Assembly (NCBI GenBank): GCA_020635695.1
Contig: JACJZH010000014.1
Span: 1 to 64,000 of the forward strand
Length of the DNA: 64,000 bases
Direction of reading: 5' to 3'
Origin: Flavobacteriales bacterium
GTDB lineage: Bacteria > Bacteroidota > Bacteroidia > Flavobacteriales_F > PHOS-HE28
The notes under the pieces are model-generated. The model saw nothing but the letters and a program-made list of their open reading frames with translations, had not been told where the DNA came from and did no database searches. The translations under genes were made by a program, and so were the position numbers. Shown piece after piece: positions 18,036 through 25,480 of the stretch. Each line of letters begins with the position of its first letter. Positions within the stretch are counted from its first letter, which is position 1.

Positions 18036-18545
18036 TTACCGCCTTCGTTGCGCCGCCCGCGCACCGGCCTCCCGACGCTTCTCCGCGACCTCGTCCTGAA
18101 CGGGCAGGTCCCAGGCCTTGGACATGACATCCACCGCCTTGCGCGCAAGCGGATAGGTCGAGAATTCATGGAACAGCTTCTCAGGGAGGCCGGAACCTTG
18201 GAACAGCAGGTCGTACGTGCGTACCCGCACTCCGGTGGTCGCCGCCGGCATGGGGCGCTCCCATTGCTCACTCGTGTACCGTAGAAGGATGCCTGTGTAG
18301 CCTTCCAGCTGGATCCATCCACCTATCCGGAACCGCCCGAACTCCTTGTACACCCTCGCTTCCCTGCGCTCCAGATCGATCTCAACGCCCGACCGCACCA
18401 GGAACAGCGCCACCGCCAACGGCAGGCACAACAGCGCCAGGATCCAATGGTCGAAGTAGAACAGCACCGCACCACCGATCACCGTGAACACCCCATGCAC
18501 CAGGAAATCGTTCGTGCGCCCCTCGGGAATGTCGACGTTGGCCAT
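18036..18545 (-). CDS. Two-helix membrane protein of unknown function
   Basis: This 169-residue protein starts at ATG 18545 (MANVDIPEG), followed by hydrophobic segments (about residues 14-50: VFTVIGGAVLFYF, ILALLCLPLAVALFLV). The cytoplasmic region contains RREARVYKEFGRFRIGGW. It ends with a basic tail. The longer frame up to 18836 overlaps hicBA in antisense and is not used. It resembles small PH-like membrane proteins that follow two helices with a beta-rich domain, but I cannot name a family. Confidence 0.7.
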   Translation of the reverse strand: MANVDIPEGRTNDFLVHGVFTVIGGAVLFYFDHWILALLCLPLAVALFLVRSGVEIDLERREARVYKEFGRFRIGGWIQLEGYTGILLRYTSEQWERPMPAATTGVRVRTYDLLFQGSGLPEKLFHEFSTYPLARKAVDVMSKAWDLPVQDEVAEKRREAGARAAQRRR

Positions 18546-18607
18546 GCGGCTCGAAGCTACAGGAAGCGCCCCACGCTCAGCACTAGGCAAGGAGGCGGCG
18601 ATCACGC

Positions 18608-18615
18608 TATTTTCG
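18608..18615 (+). promoter_or_regulatory. Putative -7 promoter element TATTTTCG for the HicAB-like pair
   Basis: It matches TAnnTTTG with one change and ends 5 bases before ATG 18621. Confidence 0.45.
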
Positions 18616-18620
18616 TGGTC

Positions 18621-18827
18621 ATGACGGAGATCATCTTCATCGTGGCCGAATCGCCGGAGGGTGGTTACGAGGCCCGTGCCTTGGAGCATTCCATCTTCAC
18701 GGATGGCGATGACCTGGAGCAACTGAAGGCGAACGTGAAGGATGCCGTCGCCACCCACTTTGACACCGATCACATGCCCAAGATCATTCGCCTGCACATG
18801 GTGAAGGAGATCGTGATCGCTGCATGA
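18621..18827 (+). CDS. HicB-like antitoxin (short form)
   Basis: This 68-residue protein reads MTEIIFIVAESPEGGYEAR and then HSIFTDGDDLEQLKANVKD. This is the degraded RNase H-like fold of HicB antitoxins without an added DNA-binding domain. It would bind and neutralise the HicA-like protein encoded directly after it, with a 4-base ATGA overlap. The ATG at 18621 is preferred to the longer frame because it follows a promoter word and matches the domain start. Such short HicB proteins often carry misleading names in databases. Confidence 0.82.
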   Translation: MTEIIFIVAESPEGGYEARALEHSIFTDGDDLEQLKANVKDAVATHFDTDHMPKIIRLHMVKEIVIAA

Positions 18828-19063
18828 AGATCCCACGCGACCTCACCGGAAGGGAGCTGAGCAAGGCCCTGGGCAAGCTGGGTTACGAGGTCACCCGGCA
18901 AAGCGGCAGCCACATCCGCCTGACCACTTCCCGCAACGGGACACATCACGTTACGGTACCCGACCATCGACCGATCAAGGTGGGCACGTTGTCCGGGATA
19001 CTGGCAGACATCGCTGAACACCACAGCCTCACACGCGAAGAGCTGCTGGCCATGTTGTTCTAG
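18824..19063 (+). CDS. HicA-like mRNA interferase toxin
   Basis: This 79-residue protein has the HicA dsRBD-like pattern KALGKLGYEVTRQSGSHIRL. The catalytic His is in GSHIRL near residue 30, and VPDHRPIKVGTLSGIL near the middle is also typical. HicA cleaves mRNA and is held inactive by HicB. Gene order here is antitoxin then toxin, overlapping by 4 bases. The pair sits in an accessory stretch with a solitary Fic gene and repeats. Confidence 0.87.
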   Translation: MKIPRDLTGRELSKALGKLGYEVTRQSGSHIRLTTSRNGTHHVTVPDHRPIKVGTLSGILADIAEHHSLTREELLAMLF

Positions 19064-19101
19064 GTGGGGCTGCCTAACTTGGAACTGCCAGCACAAGACC
19101 C

Positions 19102-19461
19102 ATGTCCAGACACGTCACCGGCATCGGCGGGCTCTTTTTTCGCGCGGACGACCACAAAGCGCTCGCCGCCTGGTACAACGAACACTTCGGTATCAACAAC
19201 GAGGAGGCAGGCTTCATCTGGAACCAGGATGCCGGGCCCACGGTGTTCTCGCCCTTCAAACGCGACACCGACTACTTCGCCAGCGACAAGCAGCAGTTCA
19301 TGTTGAACCTGCGCGTACGGGACCTCGATGGCCTGCTGAAGAAACTGGAAGCCGGTGGCGTGCGCATCGACCCCAAGCGGCAGGATGGGGACTATGGTCG
19401 TTTCGCCTGGGTGTACGATCCGGAAGGGAACAAGATCGAGCTGTGGGAGCCGAAAGGGTGA
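19102..19461 (+). CDS. VOC-family (glyoxalase/bleomycin resistance fold) protein
   Basis: This 119-residue protein has the vicinal-oxygen-chelate pattern: HVTGIGGLFFRADDHKALAA at the start, FMLNLRVRDLDGLLKKLEAGG in the middle and WVYDPEGNKIELWEPKG at the end, with the metal-ligand Glu in IELWE. The substrate is unknown. TAACTTGG at 19075-19082 is a weak promoter candidate 19 bases before the ATG. It is separate from the PhnB-like protein at 27108-27494. Confidence 0.85.
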   Translation: MSRHVTGIGGLFFRADDHKALAAWYNEHFGINNEEAGFIWNQDAGPTVFSPFKRDTDYFASDKQQFMLNLRVRDLDGLLKKLEAGGVRIDPKRQDGDYGRFAWVYDPEGNKIELWEPKG

Positions 19462-19463
19462 AC

Positions 19464-19502
19464 CAGTCGGCAGTTCCCAGTCGGCAGTCCTGAGTCGGTA
19501 GT
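19464..19502. repeat. Three tandem 14-base CAGTCGGCAGT repeats
   Basis: CAGTCGGCAGT occurs at 19464 and 19478, and GAGTCGGTAGT at 19492, period 14. It fills most of the gap between two convergent genes. A short hairpin CGTCCG-TGA-CGGACG follows and may terminate both. Confidence 0.6.
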
Positions 19503-19527
19503 CCAGCGTCCGTGACGGACGGCAGGC

Positions 19528-20016
19528 TCACTTCATCTTATTGAACATGTACCGGGCGATCTTCCAGCCGCCTTCGGTGCGCTGCAGCACGAAGAGCTCG
19601 CGGTTCTCCTCCGGTACCGTTTCGCCGGTGGCATGGATGAGCGTGGTGCCTTGGGACGTGGTGCGGGCGAACGCATGGTCTCCGTCCACCACGACCTCGT
19701 CGATGTAGAACTCGATGTTGAGCTGGATCATGGAGAACACACCGGTGTAGGCACCCTTCACCTGTTCGGTGCCCACAGCGGTCGGGAAGCCCGTGGGCAT
19801 GAAGACACCGTCGGTGGTGTAGAGCGGCATCACCTGGTCCACGCTGGAGGCGTTCAGGGCGTCGCGGTACGTGAAGAGCAGTTCCTTGATCGCGATCTGG
19901 TCGTTGGTGGAGTTCATGGCTGGCGTGTTGTTGGTGGCTGTGTTGGCTTGTTCGCTTGGCGTCTGGCAACCCAACAGCAGGGCTACCGAGAACGTAAGTA
20001 GGATGCCGTGTTTCAT
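19528..20016 (-). CDS. NTF2/SnoaL-like lipoprotein
   Basis: This 162-residue protein has a lipoprotein signal (MKHGILLTFSVALLLGCQ, Cys 17). A cone-shaped NTF2-like domain follows: IAIKELLFTYRDALNASSVD, MPLYTTDGVFMPTGF and GGWKIARYMFN. This resembles the SgcJ/EcaC and DUF4440 group. The protein is expected to be anchored in a membrane facing the periplasm. Its substrate is not predictable. It stands alone between the VOC gene and the Crp regulator. Confidence 0.82.
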   Translation of the reverse strand: MKHGILLTFSVALLLGCQTPSEQANTATNNTPAMNSTNDQIAIKELLFTYRDALNASSVDQVMPLYTTDGVFMPTGFPTAVGTEQVKGAYTGVFSMIQLNIEFYIDEVVVDGDHAFARTTSQGTTLIHATGETVPEENRELFVLQRTEGGWKIARYMFNKMK

Positions 20017-20108
20017 CTCCGTTGATCGTTACGCCACAAAGGTTCCCTGGCCCGGTATCACGGGCCCATGGCCTCGATCAAGAAATGACCTTGATCCAGA
20101 TCAAGGGA

Positions 20109-20702
20109 TCAACGTCCCCTGCTCGCCTTCGCCTTCAGGCGGCTCAGGAACTCCGGCGTGACGCCCAGGTACGAGGCGATGTGCACGTTCGGAACGCGTG
20201 CGGCCAGCGCCGGATGCTGCTCCACGAAATGCGCGTAGCGCTGTTCCGCGCTGGATGCGTTGCGACGCAGCATACGCTGCTGCAGCTCCACGAACTGGTC
20301 CTCGATGATCACCCGGAAGTTGCGGTCGAACTTGGGGTGCTCGGTGTAGAGCTGCAACAGGTCGGCGTGATCGATGCAGACCACTGTGCTCGGTTCCATC
20401 GCCTCGATGAAGAGGCTGCTCGGCTTCTCCGCATGGAAGCTCCCGATGTCCACGATCCATTCGTTCTCCTGCGCGAACTGCAGGTTGTGCTCCACGCCCC
20501 TCTCATCCAGCTCGTACATGCGCAACAAGCCCTCCACCACGTAGGCGTAGGACCGGCACACCTCGCCCTCCTGCAGCAGGAAGCCGCGCTTCTTCAAGCG
20601 GCGCACCCGGCTGAGCATCTTCAGCGCGTTCCGCTCGGCCTCATTCAGGGCCAGGTAACGGTCGAAGTGCGCGGAGAGGACGTCGTGGGCATCCATCCTC
20701 AC
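20109..20702 (-). CDS. Crp/Fnr family transcriptional regulator
   Basis: This 197-residue protein has an N-terminal cyclic-nucleotide-binding-like domain (GFLLQEGEVCRSYAYVVEG) and a short C-terminal helix-turn-helix with HIASYLGVTPEFLSRLKAK. There is no Cys cluster as in Fnr, and the Arg of the cAMP pocket is not evident, so the effector is unknown. This size and shape are common among Bacteroidota Crp-like regulators. ATG 20702 overlaps the stop of the DUF2200 gene (ATGA), so the two form an operon. Confidence 0.9.
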   Translation of the reverse strand: MRMDAHDVLSAHFDRYLALNEAERNALKMLSRVRRLKKRGFLLQEGEVCRSYAYVVEGLLRMYELDERGVEHNLQFAQENEWIVDIGSFHAEKPSSLFIEAMEPSTVVCIDHADLLQLYTEHPKFDRNFRVIIEDQFVELQQRMLRRNASSAEQRYAHFVEQHPALAARVPNVHIASYLGVTPEFLSRLKAKASRGR

Positions 20703-21058
20703 TTCCTCAGGATGCTCTCCATCTTCTTCCCCTTCGCCAGCTCATCCACCAGCTTGTCCAGGTAGCGGATCTGCTGCATGAGGGGATCCTCGATGTCCTC
20801 CACCCGGTGGCCGCAGATCACGCCGGTGATCAGGTGCACGTTCGGGTTCAGTTTCGCCCCGGCGAAGAAGGTGCGGAAGTCGATCTTGTCCGCGATGATC
20901 TTCTTGAGCTTCTTCTCATCATAGCCGGTGAGCCACTCGATCACCGTGTGCAACTCGTCCACCGTGCGGCCCTTCTTCTCCACCTTGGTCACGTAATGCG
21001 GGTACACGCTGGCGAAGGCCATCTTGAAGATGCGTTCGTTGTTGGCTCCGGGTTTCAT
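20699..21058 (-). CDS. DUF2200 family protein
   Basis: This 119-residue protein reads NERIFKMAFASVYPHYVTKVEKKG and continues with VIEWLTGYDEKKLKKI and INGVICGHRVEDIEDP-like sequence (here ITGVICGHRVEDIEDP). This is the DUF2200 family. It is cytosolic, with no signal or helices, and its function is unknown. It comes first in a two-gene operon with the Crp-like regulator. A CATCTTTG word at about 21064-21071, one mismatch from the -7 consensus, precedes its ATG. Confidence 0.87.
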   Translation of the reverse strand: MKPGANNERIFKMAFASVYPHYVTKVEKKGRTVDELHTVIEWLTGYDEKKLKKIIADKIDFRTFFAGAKLNPNVHLITGVICGHRVEDIEDPLMQQIRYLDKLVDELAKGKKMESILRK

Positions 21059-21117
21059 GGTCCTTCAAAGATGGGGACCGGAATGTCATCCCGGGCTTGA
21101 CCTGGGACGTCAAGGAA

Positions 21118-21173
21118 GAGGGTGTAGCTGTGGACCTGCCTGCCTGCCGGCAGGCGAGGAGGCGGGGCATGGG
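21118..21173. repeat. Interspersed palindromic repeat, copy 1
   Basis: The copy contains GAGGGTGTAGCTGTGGACC, the perfect 14-base palindrome GCCTGCCGGCAGGC (21142-21155) and GAGGCGGGGCATGGG. A second copy is at 22890-22947 and a degenerate one at 22485-22510. It lies between the divergent DUF2200 and Fic genes. Confidence 0.75.
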
Positions 21174-21232
21174 AGCGATGGTCGAAGATCAAAGTTCTGA
21201 ACCGCTCGCCTACATGTCTGAACTCTTCAGAA

Positions 21233-21264
21233 TTTGAAAAGTGGACCAGGCTTTTATATTTTTG
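21233..21264 (+). promoter_or_regulatory. Two-part Bacteroidota promoter for the Fic gene
   Basis: TTTG at 21233-21236 and TATTTTTG at 21257-21264 are separated by 20 bases. This matches the -33/-7 arrangement TTTG-N19-21-TAnnTTTG. It is the best complete promoter in the window. Confidence 0.7.
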
Positions 21265-21319
21265 CTCCGTTTATTTGAAAAGATGTCATGGGTTTTCAAT
21301 TATTCACAATTCCTTGACC

Positions 21320-22450
21320 ATGAGGGACTTTCGAGCAGGACGGCCCATGAAGACCCCGCAAGGGTACATCGCCTTTATGCCCGAACGCATCAACCGGGCC
21401 TACCGGCTGGATGACCCCAAACTCCAGGGACTGGTGGAGCAGGCCAACCTTAGGCTCGGTGCATTGGACGCCTTCGGAGAGCTGGTGCCCAACATCCGTC
21501 ACTTCATCCGCTTGCACGTGGTGAAAGAGGCCACGGAAAGCAGCAAGATCGAGGGCACCAACACCAACATGCAGGAGGTGCTCATGGAGGAGCACCACGT
21601 GGACCCGGAACGGCGGGACGACCGGCGCGAGGTGAACAACTACGTGGCCGCCATGCAGCAGAGCTTGGCCCGTATGCCCGATCTCCCGCTATCGTCACGC
21701 CTGCTGCGCGAAGCACACGGCACGTTGATGCAGGGTGTTCGCGGGGAGAGGAAGACGCCGGGCGAATTCCGGCGCAGCCAGAACTGGATCGGTGGTGCGA
21801 GCCTGGCCGATGCCACCTTCATTCCACCTTTTTGGGAAGAGGTGAACCCGTTGATGAGCGACCTCGAGCAATTCCTGCACAGCAGCAATACACAATTGCC
21901 GCATGTGCTGAAGGCCGCGCTTGCGCACTACCACTTCGAGACGATCCACCCCTTCCTGGACGGCAACGGTCGCATCGGCCGCTTGATGATCACGCTCTAC
22001 TTCGTGCACGCCGGCATCCTGAAACAGCCCGTACTCTACCTCTCCGACTTCTTCGAGCGCAACCGCAGCGCGTACTATGACAACCTCACCCGTGTGCGCA
22101 CGCACAATGACCTGGAACAGTGGTTCAAGTTCTTCCTGGTAGGTGTGATCGGAACGGCGGACAAGGCCACCAACGGCCTGCGCGAGATCCTGCGCTTGAA
22201 GCAGGATTGCCTCGAACAGCGGATCCCCAGCATCGGCATTCGTAGTACCTCCGGTCCGCGGTTGTTGGAGTACCTGTTCCAGCAGCCGGTGGTCAACGCC
22301 GAAATGGTCTCCAAGGCCATCGGCCAAACACCGGCATCGGCCTACAAGCTCATCGCCGCATTCGAGCAGGTGGGCATACTGCGTGAGATCACCGGCAGCA
22401 AGTGGGGACGCATCTACCGGTTCGAGGAGTACTTCAAGGTGTTCGAGTAA
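21320..22450 (+). CDS. Fic domain protein (putative AMPylase) with N-terminal inhibitory motif
   Basis: This protein of about 376 residues has the Fic active site HPFLDGNGRIGRL near residue 215. The autoinhibitory motif SSKIEGTN ([S/T]xxxE[G/N]) is near residue 73 in an N-terminal helix, which makes it a class II Fic. A C-terminal winged-helix-like region has VSKAIGQTPASAYKLIAAFEQ. Fic enzymes transfer AMP or another nucleotide onto protein side chains. No antitoxin gene is adjacent, as expected when the inhibitor helix is built in. ATG 21320 is preferred; TTG 21275 and ATG 21347 are possible. Confidence 0.92.
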   Translation: MRDFRAGRPMKTPQGYIAFMPERINRAYRLDDPKLQGLVEQANLRLGALDAFGELVPNIRHFIRLHVVKEATESSKIEGTNTNMQEVLMEEHHVDPERRDDRREVNNYVAAMQQSLARMPDLPLSSRLLREAHGTLMQGVRGERKTPGEFRRSQNWIGGASLADATFIPPFWEEVNPLMSDLEQFLHSSNTQLPHVLKAALAHYHFETIHPFLDGNGRIGRLMITLYFVHAGILKQPVLYLSDFFERNRSAYYDNLTRVRTHNDLEQWFKFFLVGVIGTADKATNGLREILRLKQDCLEQRIPSIGIRSTSGPRLLEYLFQQPVVNAEMVSKAIGQTPASAYKLIAAFEQVGILREITGSKWGRIYRFEEYFKVFE

Positions 22451-22484
22451 CACACGGCGATGACGCCAGCGAGATGGTGAAACC

Positions 22485-22510
22485 GTGGACGATGAGGCGG
22501 GGCATGGGGA
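22485..22510. repeat. Interspersed repeat, degenerate copy
   Basis: GTGGAC followed directly by GATGAGGCGGGGCATGGG matches the two ends of the repeat at 22890-22947, with the palindromic middle missing. Confidence 0.5.
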
Positions 22511-22517
22511 ATGTGAG

Positions 22518-22955
22518 TCAAGGTTGCTTCTCGTGATGCAAGTGGCTCGTGCAGATGCACCCTTTCTCCGGAGATTCCTCGATCACCATCGAGTCCTGCG
22601 TCATCAACAAAATGCTTGCACCCAGCCATGTGCTATCCAAGCCGTCCTTCCTGAATCTCAGAGAATCTCCTTCCAAGCGGTAGACACCATTCACAGCCCA
22701 AGCTCCTTCAACCTCGGGGTCCATCCAAGTCCTGTACGTACCATCACGCCAAAACTCCAGGTGCAGTTCGCCTTCATAGCCATCGTCGATGTTCGTATCC
22801 CCTTGGCACCTGCAGAACATTCGTCCGGACCATTCTCCATCGAGTTGGCCTTCCGGAGGGGAGCACGATACCACCAGAGCGGCGAGGGAGAGGGTGTAGC
22901 TGTGGACCTGCCCGCCGGCAGGCAGGCGATGAGGCGGGACATGGGGGACGACCAT
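22518..22955 (-). CDS. Small lipoprotein whose leader is formed by a palindromic repeat
   Basis: The 145-residue product starts at ATG 22955, which overlaps the TAA of the upstream gene as TAATG, so translation is coupled. The first 28 or so residues (through RLPAGGQVHSYT) are encoded by repeat copy 2. The frame then runs through a hydrophobic stretch to a lipobox, ALVVSC near residue 35. The mature part includes GEWSGRMFCRCQGDTNIDD and a beta-rich body typical of lipocalin-like quality-test domains, but I cannot assign a family. A C-terminal CICTSHLHH could bind metal. Confidence 0.65.
   Translation of the reverse strand: MVVPHVPPHRLPAGGQVHSYTLSLAALVVSCSPPEGQLDGEWSGRMFCRCQGDTNIDDGYEGELHLEFWRDGTYRTWMDPEVEGAWAVNGVYRLEGDSLRFRKDGLDSTWLGASILLMTQDSMVIEESPEKGCICTSHLHHEKQP
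22890..22947. repeat. Interspersed palindromic repeat, copy 2 (inside lipoprotein 5' end)
   Basis: It shares GAGGGTGTAGCTGTGGACC and GAGGCGGGACATGGG with copy 1 and has a CTGCC/GGCAG hairpin core. It overlaps the first codons of the lipoprotein gene. Confidence 0.7.
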
Positions 22956-25309
22956 TAGGGTTTCGCGATGATCAACCTTGTTGACCATCGCGAACCTTCT
23001 GCATACACAGATGCGACATACATGCCACTCGCTAACCCTGGTGGAAGAGCGAATCTCGTATTCAAATGCCCATGTGCTACTGGTAACAACTGCGTACTAA
23101 TACGTCTGCCGGACAAGTCGTGCAACTCCGCTTTCACCGTCTCGGTCCTAATGGACAACCCTGCAAGACTGATCCACAATTCTTCACCCGAGCTAGGATT
23201 GGGACCGAGGTTCAAAACCCCATCACTAAGGGCAATTCCTTGATCGAAGTACTGGATCGATTTTGCATACATCCCTCCATTCGTATAGGCCACAACCACC
23301 CTTCCATGTCCATCCGTTCCGAGCCACTGGGGTCCCTGAAAGCTGGAAAAGGATGTGGTGAATCGCTGGCTACCCAAACCTTCCCAATACTCCCCCTTCC
23401 ATCGCCGAACAGTGGCGCGTCCATCAACCAAACCTCCTGCAATAATCTCATTGTTGTCACTGATGGCAAGGCAGACATACGACATTGGGATATCACCTTC
23501 CTGACCAATCACGAACCACGATGTGCCATCCCATCGATAAAGTGTCCCGCCAGATGCTAGTATCGGGCGATCCACGGCATCCACAATGAGATCTTGGAAT
23601 TGCGGCCAACCCGCTTGGACAACGTCTGGGAGAGTATTCCATTCAGTCCCATCCCATTGCACCACTCTTGAGTCATTGTACTGCGCTCTGCCGTATCCAA
23701 TAATGGGATTGTCGGAAGAGCCCAACACTAGACTCATACCACCGTTGGCCCAGTCGGTTGGAAATTGACCGACTTCATTCCATGAAACGCCATCCCAGCT
23801 CACCACCTTGATCGTATAGAAGTCCTCGATACCAATTGAGACTTTATAGGCGATCACCGGTCTCCCATCGGAGGTCAGGCTCATGCTGAGACCAACCGGA
23901 TGTTCACTCGTAAATCCAACGGGACCCAATGGTTCCCACGCCGACCCATTCCAGCGCAACACCGTGACCCCGGCATTCACATTGTCCGCGTAAGCCACTA
24001 TAGGGTAGCCCAACGAGTCAAGCTCCAGATCGTGATACGCTGCGTGGCCTGCCGAAACTCCAGCCTGTCCCACCACCTCCCAGGATTGACCATTCCAGCG
24101 CTGGACCACGGTCCTGGTTCCAATTGAAGGATCCGAATACGCAACAACGACCTCACCGGTGCTGTTCATAGCCAAGCTCGTGTAGTATGCTCCCATGGAT
24201 GAAAAACCTCGGTCGCCGTATTCCAACCATTCGGAACCATTCCAGCGCTGCACTTGCGCTCGAAATCCCAAACCCCAAGACTGGCATGCCACGACAAAAT
24301 CCCCATTGGCAGCCAGAGCCAATTTGGGGGCGTCCGCTGAGAGGTATGGGTCGATCGCGCATAGTATCTCCCAATCAGAACCATTCCAGCGACGAATGAA
24401 TGTTCCTGCGGTATGGTCTGTGTATAAGATCACAGGGCGGCCATCGGCGTCTATCGCGATTTGCTGATGAGAGCAATTACCGGCTGAAATACCCGTGGGT
24501 CCAAGTGTCTCCCATGAACTACCGTTCCATCTTACAACTACAGGCCGACGGCCAAGCATCCAGTTAGTGAGGGTCACAATAGGGTATCCACCCTCTTCAA
24601 CAGCAAGGTCTATTCCTTCTACAGGATAATTCCCAAGATCGATAGGAGGAAGTGTTTCCCATATCGCACCCGTCCAACGCTGAACCCTCGTCAAGTGAAT
24701 GCCCGGATATGCCTGATAAGCCACAACTGGGTTGCCGAATGAGTCCAGTGCCAAATGAACGCCATACGCATCCGAATCAGAGAAGCTCTCATCACCGATC
24801 ATTTCCCAAGCGCCTCCTGTCCATCGCTTGACGATAATGTGCCGATCTAAGGAATGATCTCGATAAGCCACCACGAATCTCCCGATAATATCCTTGGCAA
24901 GTTCGACGCTCGTTACTTCTCCATTCGAAAATCCATCCACACCAATGGGGACCCATGATAATCCATTCCAACGCCTCACCATGACACGGTCACCGTTGTT
25001 CGGATCATTGCCCGCCAACACCGGATTCCCCGCATCATCCAACACCATGTTCGACAGATACGAACCATCGGGAAAGAAACCCGTCGCGCCAAGCCCTATC
25101 CATTCTGCGCCATCCCAGCGTCTTACAGTGTATCCTGCTGCTATGACGGGATTGTTGTTGGCGTCAAGGGCGAGCCTGGGAAATGAAGCCTGCCCAACAG
25201 AAGGCCAATTCCAATCGTTCGGCCCGAGGGGTTCCCAGTCCTGAGCTGAAACCCGATAGAACAAGCCAGACAGTACAACCGAGAGAAGAAGGGTGACTCT
25301 TGGTTTCAT
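22955..25309 (-). CDS. Secreted repeat protein with type IX secretion sorting domain
   Basis: This 784-residue protein starts at ATG 25309 (MKPRVTLLLSVV) with a signal peptide ending at SAQ. The body is 13 imperfect repeats of about 50 residues, each with an RWxGxxW core (RWDGAEW, RWNGLSW, RWTGGAW and so on) and a strand like GNPVVAY. This suggests beta-propeller or similar blades. The C-terminus is a type IX secretion type A domain: LGPNPSSGEELWISL to GMYVASVYAEG. It is therefore a surface or released protein exported through a SprA-type translocon. Its base composition is visibly less GC-rich than its neighbours, suggesting recent acquisition. The ligand is unknown. Confidence 0.85.
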   Translation of the reverse strand: MKPRVTLLLSVVLSGLFYRVSAQDWEPLGPNDWNWPSVGQASFPRLALDANNNPVIAAGYTVRRWDGAEWIGLGATGFFPDGSYLSNMVLDDAGNPVLAGNDPNNGDRVMVRRWNGLSWVPIGVDGFSNGEVTSVELAKDIIGRFVVAYRDHSLDRHIIVKRWTGGAWEMIGDESFSDSDAYGVHLALDSFGNPVVAYQAYPGIHLTRVQRWTGAIWETLPPIDLGNYPVEGIDLAVEEGGYPIVTLTNWMLGRRPVVVRWNGSSWETLGPTGISAGNCSHQQIAIDADGRPVILYTDHTAGTFIRRWNGSDWEILCAIDPYLSADAPKLALAANGDFVVACQSWGLGFRAQVQRWNGSEWLEYGDRGFSSMGAYYTSLAMNSTGEVVVAYSDPSIGTRTVVQRWNGQSWEVVGQAGVSAGHAAYHDLELDSLGYPIVAYADNVNAGVTVLRWNGSAWEPLGPVGFTSEHPVGLSMSLTSDGRPVIAYKVSIGIEDFYTIKVVSWDGVSWNEVGQFPTDWANGGMSLVLGSSDNPIIGYGRAQYNDSRVVQWDGTEWNTLPDVVQAGWPQFQDLIVDAVDRPILASGGTLYRWDGTSWFVIGQEGDIPMSYVCLAISDNNEIIAGGLVDGRATVRRWKGEYWEGLGSQRFTTSFSSFQGPQWLGTDGHGRVVVAYTNGGMYAKSIQYFDQGIALSDGVLNLGPNPSSGEELWISLAGLSIRTETVKAELHDLSGRRISTQLLPVAHGHLNTRFALPPGLASGMYVASVYAEGSRWSTRLIIAKP

Positions 25310-25442
25310 ACAAAACATCTGGATTCTCACAGGTAAAGATATGCGCCCGAATCCCCATAGGTCGCGCTTCGCGTGAGGGATAGAAGCAAGTAGCCCGCAC
25401 CCCGTGGCCTTCCGAGGCGGAGGACTACTCCGGATAGCCCGA

Positions 25443-25465
25443 CCCCGCCTGCATTTGAGGCGGGG
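25443..25465. other. Hairpin CCCCGCCT / AGGCGGGG between convergently ordered minus-strand genes
   Basis: An 8-bp perfect stem with a 7-base loop lies 16 bases after the aldehyde dehydrogenase stop. It has no T-tract on either strand, so it may be a weak terminator or a repeat remnant. Confidence 0.4.
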
Positions 25466-25480
25466 GCACGCCCTCATGAC

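Noticed and set aside
19464..19502. CRISPR-like array
   Set aside because: There are only three 11-base repeats with 3-base spacing, with no spacers and no cas genes.
21118..21173. Small ORF reading through the palindromic repeat (MPRLLACRQAGRST)
   Set aside because: The same peptide arises from each repeat copy, so it reflects the repeat and not a gene.
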